Positions 33,466-41,071 of a DNA stretch of 64,000 nucleotides are shown here, piece by piece. The position numbers were made by a program, and so were the translations under genes. The notes below the pieces were generated by a model. That model searched no databases, was not told the DNA's origin, and was given only the letters and a program-made list of their open reading frames with translations. The stretch is from Enhydrobacter aerosaccus (lineage in GTDB: Bacteria > Pseudomonadota > Alphaproteobacteria > Reyranellales > Reyranellaceae): the NCBI GenBank assembly GCA_903839865.1, contig CAIMEE010000525.1, positions 1-64,000 of the forward strand, given 5' to 3'. Positions within the stretch are counted from its first letter, which is position 1. Each line of letters opens with the position of its first letter.

Positions 33466-34425
33466 ATGACGACCGACACCGAAGATTACGTCCCGTTCGA
33501 TCCGCACACGCCCGACTTCATCCTGCCGCAGCCGCTCAGCGCCACCGAGCTGATGGGCCTCACGCTGCCGCCGCGCGAGCTGCTGCTGGATCCGATCCTG
33601 CCGTCGCGCGGCCTCGCGATGCTCTACGGACCGCGCGGCCTCGGCAAGACGCACGTGGCGCTGGGCATCGCCTGGGCCGCGGCCTCCGGCGAGCGCTTCC
33701 TGAAGTGGCACGCCGAAGTGCCGCGCCGCGTGCTCTATGTCGACGGCGAGATGCCGGCCACCGACATGCAGGAGCGCCTGCGCCTGATCGGCCCCATTCC
33801 CACGATGCCGCCGCCGCCCGGCCTCAGCTTCCTGCTGGCCGACATGCTGGGACCGGGCATGCCCGACCTCGGCACGCTCGAGGGGCAAGGCGTGCTCGAA
33901 CGCACCTGGGGCGAGACGCCGCCCGAGCTGCTGGTGATCGACAATCTCTCCAGCCTGGTCAGCAGCGCGCGCGACAACGACGCCGACGGCTGGTCGATCA
34001 TGCAGAACTGGCTGCTGCGCCTGCGCCGGAAAGGCGTCTGCGTGCTGATCGTCCATCACGCCGGCAAGGGCGGCCAGCAGCGCGGCACGTCGCGGCGAGA
34101 GGACGTGCTCGACGTGGTGATCGCGCTCCGCCGCCCCAGCGACTACGAGCCCAAGGACGGCGCGCGTTTCGAGGTCCATCTCGAGAAGGCGCGCGGCCTC
34201 TACGGCCCCGTGACCGACCCGTTCGAGGCCCGCCTCCAGCCCGACGCCCTGGGCACTCCGGTCTGGAACTGGGAACCCCTGCGCGACGCCGAATTCGCGC
34301 GCGCCATCGCGTTGTTCAAGGACGGCATCAGCCCCGGCGACGCCGCCGAGGAACTGGGCGTCTCCCGAGCGACCGCCTACCGCCTGAAGAAGAAGGCGAT
34401 CCGGGAGGGCCACATCGAGAAGTGA
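33466..34425 (+). CDS. RecA/RepA-like AAA ATPase with C-terminal helix-turn-helix
   Basis: A 319-residue ATPase of the RepA/AAA_25 type, related to hexameric replicative helicases. Walker A GPRGLGKTH is at 55-63, a DGEM acidic motif follows strand VLYVDGEMP, Walker B ends at D159 in LLVIDNLSSLV, and HHAGKGGQQRGTSRREDVLD contains the H2-H3-like motifs. The last 35 residues form a resolvase-like HTH (ISPGDAAEELGVSRATAYRL), suggesting DNA sequence recognition. Such proteins occur on plasmids, phages and integrated elements. Its stop is only 7 bp before repeat copy 3. Confidence 0.88.
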   Translation: MTTDTEDYVPFDPHTPDFILPQPLSATELMGLTLPPRELLLDPILPSRGLAMLYGPRGLGKTHVALGIAWAAASGERFLKWHAEVPRRVLYVDGEMPATDMQERLRLIGPIPTMPPPPGLSFLLADMLGPGMPDLGTLEGQGVLERTWGETPPELLVIDNLSSLVSSARDNDADGWSIMQNWLLRLRRKGVCVLIVHHAGKGGQQRGTSRREDVLDVVIALRRPSDYEPKDGARFEVHLEKARGLYGPVTDPFEARLQPDALGTPVWNWEPLRDAEFARAIALFKDGISPGDAAEELGVSRATAYRLKKKAIREGHIEK

Positions 34426-34432
34426 CCGCCGA

Positions 34433-34472
34433 GTCTCACCGTCTCACTGCCTAGGGAGTGAGACGGTGAGAC
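34433..34472. repeat. 40-bp inverted repeat, copy 3 of 4 (perfect arms)
   Basis: Perfect 15-bp arms GTCTCACCGTCTCAC and GTGAGACGGTGAGAC around the 10-nt loop TGCCTAGGGA. It follows the ATPase stop by 7 bp. No T-run follows, so it is not a standard terminator. Confidence 0.9.
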
Positions 34473-34565
34473 AGTTACTGCCCTTGTAGTTGACCATCCG
34501 GATCGGTCGTTGAGCCATGCCCAAGTCCTTACTCACAAAAGCCTGAATTCGAATTAACGGCTGCG

Positions 34566-34605
34566 GTCTCACCGTCTCACGCCCTAGCGTTTGAGACGCT
34601 GAGAC
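34566..34605. repeat. 40-bp inverted repeat, copy 4 of 4
   Basis: GTCTCACCGTCTCAC, loop GCCCTAGCGT, TTGAGACGCTGAGAC, with two mismatches. It is 7 bp beyond the stop of the convergent Bug-receptor gene and 93 bp from copy 3. The bases between copies 3 and 4 are AT-richer than the surroundings and show no gene. Confidence 0.87.
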
Positions 34606-34612
34606 TCCCGCC

Positions 34613-35614
34613 TCAGTTCGCGTCGAGCTTCAGCCCTTCCTTGTCTATGACGCCTTTCCAGAGCGCGATCTGGCTGTCGACGAACTTCTTGAACTCGGCA
34701 GGGGTGCCGTAGTCGGCGTAGCCGGCCATGGTCTTGAAGCGCTCGAGCGTGTCGGGCATCGCCAGCCACTTCTTCATCTCGGCGTTCAGCGACTCGATGA
34801 TCGGCGCGGGCGTGCCGGCCGGGGCGAAGACGCCGAACCAGGCGGAGACGTCGAACGGCTTGAGCTCGGGCATGGTCTCGCGGATCGGCATCAGGTTCGG
34901 CACCATCGGGTTGCGCGCCGCCGAGGTGATGGCGAGCGCGCGGAGTTTGCCCGCGCGCATGAACTCGACGCTCGAGGTCAGGTTGTCGAAGAAGTAGCTG
35001 GTCACGCCCGCGATCAGGTCGTTCAGCGCCGGAGCGGCACCGCGGTACGGCACGTGCGTGGCCTTGGCGCCGGTGAGCTGGAGGAACCAGGCGCCCGAGA
35101 GATGCGGCGACTGGCCGGTGCCGGAGGAGGCGTAGGAGACCTTGCCGTCCTGGGCCTTCAGCCAGGCCACGAACTCGGGGACCGTCTTGGCCGGGACGGA
35201 GGGATGGACCACCAGCACGTTGGGCGTGGCGATGATGTCGGAGACCGGGATCAGGCTCTCGGGCTTGTAGGGCATGTTGCGGTAGAGCGAGTAGGCGATC
35301 GACTGCGGGCCGATGTTGCCCAGCAGCAGGGTGTGGCCGTCGGGGGTGGCTTTGGCGACCTCGGCGCTGCCGATCACGCCGCCCGCGCCCGACTTGTTGT
35401 CGATCACGACCGAGATGCCCCAGGCGGTCTGGAGATACTGGCCGAGCAGCCGGGCGGCCACGTCGGTGGTGCCGCCGGGCGCGGCCGGGACCACGATCCG
35501 GATGGTCTGGGTCGGTTTCCAGGGCGTCTGGGCGCCGGCGAGGCCGGCCGGCAGCAGCGCCGGTGCAGCCAAAGTTGCCGACAGAACGGTGCGGCGGCTC
35601 AGATGGTGTTTCAT
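34613..35614 (-). CDS. Tripartite tricarboxylate transporter receptor, TctC/Bug family
   Basis: A 333-residue periplasmic receptor with a Tat-like signal (LSRRTVLSATLAAPALL, cleaved near AGA) and Bug motifs TIRIVVPAAPGGTTDVAARL, DNKSGAGGVIGS, TPDGHTLLLGN, HVPYRGAAPALNDLI. It is a different paralogue from the 27913-28875 protein. AAAGGGAG precedes ATG 35614. No permease genes adjoin it. It is divergent from the methyltransferase-like gene. Confidence 0.93.
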   Translation of the reverse strand: MKHHLSRRTVLSATLAAPALLPAGLAGAQTPWKPTQTIRIVVPAAPGGTTDVAARLLGQYLQTAWGISVVIDNKSGAGGVIGSAEVAKATPDGHTLLLGNIGPQSIAYSLYRNMPYKPESLIPVSDIIATPNVLVVHPSVPAKTVPEFVAWLKAQDGKVSYASSGTGQSPHLSGAWFLQLTGAKATHVPYRGAAPALNDLIAGVTSYFFDNLTSSVEFMRAGKLRALAITSAARNPMVPNLMPIRETMPELKPFDVSAWFGVFAPAGTPAPIIESLNAEMKKWLAMPDTLERFKTMAGYADYGTPAEFKKFVDSQIALWKGVIDKEGLKLDAN

Positions 35615-35758
35615 GTTAACTCCCTTTGGTTAATTCATTGCCCGAAGGGTACGCGCGACGCCGTTGCACTGGCAAATTTGCCACATTTCCCGTATCTAGT
35701 GGGCTGCGCGGAAAACCCGGTCCCCCCGACAGTTTGGGCCCGCGCCAAGGAGGAATAT

Positions 35759-36661
35759 GTGAAGAGACGCAGTTTCGTCTCCGGCAGTGCTGCGCTCGCC
35801 GCAGGCACCGTAGTCTCGCCGGCCATCGTCACGTCGCTGTTCGCGACCCGCGCCCATGCCGCCGCCAGCATCAAGCCGATCAGCTGGGACGTCACCCCGC
35901 CCACCGACAGCCGCGAGAACTTCATCGCCTGGGGCCGCGGCCGTGGCGAGGATCCCAAGTTCCTGGGCGAACGCTGGGACCGCTTCCAGGCCCTGGTGAA
36001 GAACAAGGACCTGTGGGGCGCCGCCACCATCCGCGCCTTCCTGCTGACGCCGCGCGAGGAATTCGCCTCGGTCAATCCGGCCATTCACAAGCGCGCCTAC
36101 GAGCATAACTTCCTGGACATTGGCTACGGCGTCACCATGTCCGGCCCGCACATCCAGGGCCGCATGACCAACGTCATCGACGTGCAGCGCACCGACAAGG
36201 TGCTCGAGATCGGCACCGGCTCGGGCTGCCAGTCGGGCTACATCGCCAACCTCACCCCCAATTCCTACACGATCGAGATCATCAAGCCGCTCGCCGACCG
36301 CACACGCGGCCTCTACGACAAGCTGATCGACAAGGGCTACACCGAGTTCCAGCACGTCCACACCAAGCAGGCGGACGGCTACTACGGCTGGGAAGAGGCC
36401 GGTCCCTTCGACAAGATCATCGTGACCTGCGGCATCGACCATGTGCCGCCGCCCTTGCTCCAGCAGCTGAAGTCGGGCGGCGTGATGGTGATCCCGGTCG
36501 GACCGCCGGGCGCCCAGCGCGTCATCAAGATCGCCAAGACGCAGGCCGCCGACGGCTCGATCACGACGTCGCGCGAGGACATCTACGGCGGCAAGATCGT
36601 CCCGTTCGTGCCCTTCACCAAGCTCGAAGGCGACAAGATCGTCGGCAGCCATAACCGCTGA
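35759..36661 (+). CDS. Protein-L-isoaspartate O-methyltransferase-like protein with Tat signal
   Basis: A 300-residue protein. The N-terminus KRRSFVSGSAALAAG, then a hydrophobic run ending in TRAHA, is a good twin-arginine signal, so export of a folded, cofactor-loaded protein is predicted. The catalytic domain is PCMT-like: SAM loop VLEIGTGSGCQSGYIA, acidic strand EIIKP, and the DKIIVTCGIDHVPPPLLQQL motif region, followed by GGVMVIPVG. GTG at 35759 is chosen because AAGGAGGA lies just upstream. How SAM would reach the periplasm is unclear. It stands before another SAM-fold, membrane-embedded protein. Confidence 0.85.
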   Translation: MKRRSFVSGSAALAAGTVVSPAIVTSLFATRAHAAASIKPISWDVTPPTDSRENFIAWGRGRGEDPKFLGERWDRFQALVKNKDLWGAATIRAFLLTPREEFASVNPAIHKRAYEHNFLDIGYGVTMSGPHIQGRMTNVIDVQRTDKVLEIGTGSGCQSGYIANLTPNSYTIEIIKPLADRTRGLYDKLIDKGYTEFQHVHTKQADGYYGWEEAGPFDKIIVTCGIDHVPPPLLQQLKSGGVMVIPVGPPGAQRVIKIAKTQAADGSITTSREDIYGGKIVPFVPFTKLEGDKIVGSHNR

Positions 36662-36685
36662 TGCGGTGTGCCGACCAGAGCAGTT

Positions 36686-36758
36686 TGTCATCCCGAGCGC
36701 AGCGAGGGATCCTTCATCTTCGTCCGATCAAGGATCCCTCGCTGCGCTCGGGATGACA
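36686..36758. repeat. Long interspersed palindrome, perfect 29-bp arms
   Basis: TGTCATCCCGAGCGCAGCGA at 36686 opens an arm that is perfectly complementary to 36730-36758, across a 15-nt spacer. It is the best copy of the family also seen at 27827-27910. It lies between the PCMT-like gene and the large membrane protein gene. Confidence 0.82.
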
Positions 36759-36804
36759 GTGTGTGCGCTCTTGCGCGCCAATAAATGAACAAGGACTTCC
36801 CCTC

Positions 36805-39471
36805 GTGACCGTCGCTTCCGTCGATCTCGACGATCGGCCGCCGCTTTCCTTCTATCTGTCGGTCGGCCTCGTGGCCGGCAGCATCATCGCGCTGCAGATC
36901 GGCATCATGCGCGTCTTCTCGGTCGGCAGCTGGTCGCACTTCGGCTCGCTGGTCGTCAGCCTCGCGATGTTCGGCTTCGGCCTCACCTCGGCGATCATGT
37001 GCGTGGCCAAGGGCTGGTTCGAACAGCGCTGGCTGGGCTCGGTGAAGGTCTCGCTGCTCACCTTCGGTCCGCTGATGGTGATCTGCAATCTCGCGGCCCA
37101 GCAGGTGCCGTTCAACGCGATCTTCCTGATCAGCGATCCGATGCAGAAGTGGCGGCTGCTCGCCAACTTCGTGCTCTACTTCCTGCCGTTCCTGGCGGGC
37201 GCCCTCTATCTCGGCGTCGTGTTCCTCAAGGCCAAGCGCACCTTCAACCGCGTCTACTTCGCCGACATGGTGGGCTCGGGCCTGTGCGGCCTCTCGGTGC
37301 TGCTCGCTCTTTATATCTTCAAGCCCGACAACATCATCATGGCGCCGCTGATCCTGTGGCTGCTGGGCGGCGTGCTGTGGTTCGTGTCGATGAGCGACAA
37401 GCGCGGCGTGATGGCGATCGTCGTCGTGGCGATCCTGTCGGCCACGGTGCACTACGTCGTGCCGGAAGTGTTCGGCGTGCCGAAGCTCGCGGTGTCGGAC
37501 TACAAGGGCGTGTCCTACGCGCGCAAGTTCCCCGACAACAAGCGCGTCTACGAGCGCGCGTCGCCCTTCGGCTACATGGAGATGTACTCGAGCTCGTACC
37601 TCCACTTCGCGCCCGGCCTCAGCGACAACGCCGCTTTCAATCTCAAGAAGTTCCCCGAGAACGCCTATCTCGGCCTCTACATCGACTCCGACGGCCCCTC
37701 GGGCGTGATCAAGGACCTGAGCGACGACGAGGTCGCGTACTTCCGCTATCTGCCGATGTACTACCCGTACGTCCTGAAGAAGAACGCCGACACCTTCGTC
37801 GTCCAGTTCGGCGGCGGCATCTCGACCGAGGTGGCGCTCAAGGAAGGCTCCAAGCACGTCACCGTCGCCGAGGGCAACCCCGCGATCCTGACCGCCTTCC
37901 GCGAGGACAAGGACCTGCGCGCCTTCACCGGCGACATCCTGAACAATCCCAAAGTCTCGGTGATCGACTACGACGGCCGCCTCTACATGGCGCACACCAA
38001 GAACCGCTACGACATCGTCGATCTGTCGCTCGCCGATTCGGCCGGCCTGTCGCAGCCGGGCGGCTTCGCCATCATGGAGAAATACTCCTACACGCAGGAG
38101 GCGATGGGCGCCTACATGCGCGCGCTGAAGCCGGGCGGCATCCTCTCGGTCACGCTGTGGAACAAGGAAGAGCCGCCCAAGTCGGTGCTCAAGCTCTACG
38201 CCACCATGGCCGCCGCGGCGCGCGAGCAGGGTGCCGACATCAAGAACAAGTTCTACGTCGCCTCCGCCTATCTCTCGACCGTGACCGTGCTCTACAAGCA
38301 GGACGGCTTCACCGCCGCCGAAATAGCCAAGCTCAACGAGCACACCAAGGCGATGTCGTTCGACGAGATCTACTATCCCGGCATCACCATCGACACGACG
38401 GCGCTGAAGCAGATCCTGCAGGACTACAAGGATCAGTTCTTCGCTGCCCCTCCCGGCGACGCGAGCATTCCGTCGTCGGAGAAGGCCGACAAGGAGCCCA
38501 ACGATCCGCCGCCGCCCGGCGCTCCCGGTGCCGAAGCCGCCGGCACGGGCACGACGCCCGCCGCCGCGCTGGTCCCCGCGACCACGCTCAGCCGTCTTGC
38601 CTGGCACTATCTGGTGAACGGCGGCTGGCAGCAGGTCGCCGACGAATATGTGTTCGACACGCGCCTGCTCACCAATCACCAGCCGTACTTCGCCGCCTAC
38701 ATCAAGGTGAAGGACCTGCTGTCGTTCACCGACCGTCTCGACACGGTGCAGGACGAGTGGGGCTATCTGCTCTTGTGGGCGACGCTCGGGATTGCCGCGA
38801 TCTTCGCGGTCACGCTGGTGCTGTTCCCGCTGATCTTCGGCTGGCGCACCATCTTCAGCCGCTATCCGGGCAAGGCGGGCACGATGCTCTACTTCCTGTG
38901 CCTGGGCCTGGGCTACATCATCATCGAGGTCGGCATGATCTCGCACTTCGTGCTGGCGCTCTCCAACGCCACGGTCTCGGCGTCCGTGCTGATCACCGGC
39001 ATGCTGGTGTTCTCGGGCCTGGGCAGCTTCGCGTCGGAACGCTTCCTGCCGACGGCGCGCACGACCATGCCGAAGATCTTCCTCGCCATCTTCGCGATCC
39101 TGGTGGGCTACGCCTTCTTCATCGACTACGCGCTCGACTGGATCGGGGCGCTGCCCTACGTGCTGCGCGTCGTGCTCTGCCTTGCACTACTGGCGCCGCC
39201 TGCGTTCCTGATGGGCTTCCCGATGCCGACCGGCATGACCACGCTCGGCCGTCTCGGCAAGGATCACATGTTCCTGTGGGCGTGGGGCGTGAACGGCTGC
39301 TTCTCGGTGATCGGCGCCGCGCTGGTGCCGATCGTGGCGACCAGCTTCGGCCTGCCCGCCGTCGTGCTGGTCGGCGCCTTCGCCTATCTCATCGCGCTCC
39401 CGGCCTTCTTCTCCGTGCTGAAGCCGCTCAAGCCAGTTACGCTGGCAAGTGGGCGGTCAGCGGCCGCGTGA
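36805..39471 (+). CDS. Large membrane protein with a spermidine-synthase-like domain
   Basis: An 888-residue inner-membrane protein. About six or seven N-terminal membrane helices are followed by a soluble domain near residues 240-610 with a Rossmann SAM-type loop (FVVQFGGGISTEVALKE, HVTVAEGNPAIL, YDIVDLSLADS), a Pro/Gly-rich linker, and about six more helices from near 650. This layout fits 'fused MFS/spermidine synthase' proteins. The start is taken as GTG 36805 with AAGGA 9 nt upstream; an in-frame GTG at 36763 adds 14 residues. Whether it makes polyamines or transfers another group is unknown; the catalytic acidic motif of true spermidine synthases is not obvious. Confidence 0.82.
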   Translation: MTVASVDLDDRPPLSFYLSVGLVAGSIIALQIGIMRVFSVGSWSHFGSLVVSLAMFGFGLTSAIMCVAKGWFEQRWLGSVKVSLLTFGPLMVICNLAAQQVPFNAIFLISDPMQKWRLLANFVLYFLPFLAGALYLGVVFLKAKRTFNRVYFADMVGSGLCGLSVLLALYIFKPDNIIMAPLILWLLGGVLWFVSMSDKRGVMAIVVVAILSATVHYVVPEVFGVPKLAVSDYKGVSYARKFPDNKRVYERASPFGYMEMYSSSYLHFAPGLSDNAAFNLKKFPENAYLGLYIDSDGPSGVIKDLSDDEVAYFRYLPMYYPYVLKKNADTFVVQFGGGISTEVALKEGSKHVTVAEGNPAILTAFREDKDLRAFTGDILNNPKVSVIDYDGRLYMAHTKNRYDIVDLSLADSAGLSQPGGFAIMEKYSYTQEAMGAYMRALKPGGILSVTLWNKEEPPKSVLKLYATMAAAAREQGADIKNKFYVASAYLSTVTVLYKQDGFTAAEIAKLNEHTKAMSFDEIYYPGITIDTTALKQILQDYKDQFFAAPPGDASIPSSEKADKEPNDPPPPGAPGAEAAGTGTTPAAALVPATTLSRLAWHYLVNGGWQQVADEYVFDTRLLTNHQPYFAAYIKVKDLLSFTDRLDTVQDEWGYLLLWATLGIAAIFAVTLVLFPLIFGWRTIFSRYPGKAGTMLYFLCLGLGYIIIEVGMISHFVLALSNATVSASVLITGMLVFSGLGSFASERFLPTARTTMPKIFLAIFAILVGYAFFIDYALDWIGALPYVLRVVLCLALLAPPAFLMGFPMPTGMTTLGRLGKDHMFLWAWGVNGCFSVIGAALVPIVATSFGLPAVVLVGAFAYLIALPAFFSVLKPLKPVTLASGRSAAA

Positions 39472-40520
39472 AGCGCCGCGCGCTGCTGGCGTCGGCGGCG
39501 CTGCTGCTGCCGGCGGCTGCTCACGCGAAGACGGGCAAACAGACAAAGAAGCCCGCGCCAGCGCCGGCTCATGCTCCTGCTCACCCTCCGGCTCCGGCTG
39601 CTCCCTCCGGGCTGCAGCCGTTGAAGGCCGCGAAGACTCAACTCATCGCCTTCAACACCTCGGCCTTTCCCTATATCGGCTTGGTGCCCGACACCAAGAA
39701 GCTGTTCCTCGACGTGAAGCAGGGCAACCGGCGCGGCCACACGCCCCTGCGTGGCGACGTGTGTTGGGAGGACAAGGTCTACAACGACCGGCGGTCGCTT
39801 CTGTATTTGCCGTCGGGTTTCAATCCCGCGCTTCCCAGCCTGATTGTGCTCTATCTTCACGGCCAGGGCGCCACGCTCGAGCGCGACGTGATCGCGCGCC
39901 AGGGCATCCCACGCCAGGTGAGCGAATCCGGCCAGAACATCGCGCTGGTGGCGCCACAGCTCGCCGTCGATGCGCCCGATTCGAGCGCCGGCAACTTCTG
40001 GAAGCCCGGTCATCTCGCGCGCTACATCGACGAAGCCGCCGAGCGGCTGATGCGGCTCTACGGGGACAAGCGCGCGGGTCCGCATTTCAACGCCGCGCCG
40101 GTGATCGTCGTGGCCTACAGCGGCGGCTATCTCTCGGCCGCCTACGGGCTGGGGCAGGGCGGCGCCACCTATCGCGTGAAGGGCGTGATCCTGATGGATG
40201 CGCTCTACGGCGACGAAGACAAGGTCGCCTACTGGGCCGTGACCCGCCGCCAGACCGGCTTCCTGCTGAGCGCCTACACCGACTCGACGCGCGAGGGGAA
40301 CGCCACCCTGCAGGCGCTGCTCGACAAGCACAAGGTCCCGCACGCCGACATGATGCCGCGCAACCTCTCGCCCGGGACGATGACGTTCCTCGCCTGCGGC
40401 AGCACCGACCTGCATGGCGATTTCATGACAAAGGCCTGGGGGCAGGATCCGCTGGCGCAGGCGCTGGCGATGATTCCCGGCTACCCGCAGACGGCGCCAC
40501 CCGTTAAAAAGACGTCATGA
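39468..40520 (+). CDS. Secreted alpha/beta hydrolase-like protein
   Basis: A 350-residue exported protein: signal peptide (KRRALLASAALLLPAAAHA), a Lys/Pro/Ala-rich linker of about 30 residues, then an alpha/beta hydrolase fold with LIVLYLHGQGATLERDV (oxyanion region), VIVVAYSGGYLSAAYG (nucleophile elbow A-Y-S-G-G), ILMDALYGDED and a late histidine in STDLHGDF. The catalytic triad Ser-Asp-His is thus plausible. GTG 39468 overlaps the stop of the membrane protein. The substrate is unknown; an ester or amide in the periplasm. Confidence 0.82.
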   Translation: MKRRALLASAALLLPAAAHAKTGKQTKKPAPAPAHAPAHPPAPAAPSGLQPLKAAKTQLIAFNTSAFPYIGLVPDTKKLFLDVKQGNRRGHTPLRGDVCWEDKVYNDRRSLLYLPSGFNPALPSLIVLYLHGQGATLERDVIARQGIPRQVSESGQNIALVAPQLAVDAPDSSAGNFWKPGHLARYIDEAAERLMRLYGDKRAGPHFNAAPVIVVAYSGGYLSAAYGLGQGGATYRVKGVILMDALYGDEDKVAYWAVTRRQTGFLLSAYTDSTREGNATLQALLDKHKVPHADMMPRNLSPGTMTFLACGSTDLHGDFMTKAWGQDPLAQALAMIPGYPQTAPPVKKTS

Positions 40521-41071
40521 CCGACCCGCTGCGCCAGCAACTCCTCACTGTCTTCACCGGCCGCGCCACCCGCCGCTACGGCTTGAGCGCGGTCAACCAG
40601 CTCCAGCACGCGCTGCAGGCCGCGCAACAGGCCGAGCGCGACGGCTGCACGCCCGCCACGGTGCTGGCCGCGCTGCTGCACGACGTCGGCCACATGATCC
40701 ACGAGCTGGGCGAGGATCCCGCCAGCCGCGGCATCGACGACGTGCACGAGGAACTGGGTGCGGATTGGCTTGCCAAGCACTTCACGCCCGACGTCGTCGA
40801 GCCGGTGCGCCTGCACGTCGCCGCCAAGCGCTATCTCTGCGCCACCGAGTCCGACTACTTCGGCAAGCTCTCGGACGATTCAGTGCGCAGCCTCAACCTG
40901 CAGGGCGGGCTGATGTCGGCCAACGAGGTCGTGGCCTTCCGCAAGCTGCCGTACCATGCCGAGGCCGTGCGGCTGCGCCGCTACGACGAAGGCGCCAAGG
41001 ATCCGCACGCGAAGACCGCCGACTTCGACCATTTCCTGCGCCACGTCGAAGCTTGCCGGCTGCCGTCATGA
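40517..41071 (+). CDS. HD-domain protein, PhnZ-like oxygenase family
   Basis: A 184-residue HD protein resembling PhnZ, the mixed-valence di-iron oxygenase of phosphonate breakdown. Tyr21 and the helix NQLQHALQAAQQAERDG, the HD pair H55-D56 in ALLHDVGHMIHE, and later histidines match the family. The lid position that is glutamate in PhnZ reads serine or leucine here (RYGLSAV), and no phosphonate genes are near, so the substrate probably differs. ATGA overlaps join it to the hydrolase before it and the dehydratase after it. Confidence 0.8.
   Translation: MTDPLRQQLLTVFTGRATRRYGLSAVNQLQHALQAAQQAERDGCTPATVLAALLHDVGHMIHELGEDPASRGIDDVHEELGADWLAKHFTPDVVEPVRLHVAAKRYLCATESDYFGKLSDDSVRSLNLQGGLMSANEVVAFRKLPYHAEAVRLRRYDEGAKDPHAKTADFDHFLRHVEACRLPS

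Noticed and set aside
31725..34425. A prophage or integrative element in the accessory patch
   Set aside because: There is an ATPase of plasmid/phage type but no integrase, terminase, capsid, tail or attachment-site duplication that I can see.
34433..34472. Repeat copy 3 as a plain intrinsic terminator for the ATPase gene
   Set aside because: No T-run follows the stem on either strand, and the same sequence recurs at three other sites not placed at transcript ends in a consistent way.
31541..34605. The four 40-bp repeats as a CRISPR array
   Set aside because: Spacing is irregular (about 90 to 1,600 bp), full genes lie between copies, each copy is itself a complete inverted repeat, and there are no cas genes.
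36688..38946. A 752-codon minus-strand frame opposite the large membrane protein gene
   Set aside because: Long antisense frames are expected in GC-rich DNA; the product has the His/Asp/Arg-rich shadow composition and starts within a palindromic repeat.
36805..39471. Calling the membrane protein a true spermidine synthase
   Set aside because: Only the Rossmann glycine loop is clear; the aspartate motif and substrate loops of spermidine synthase were not found.
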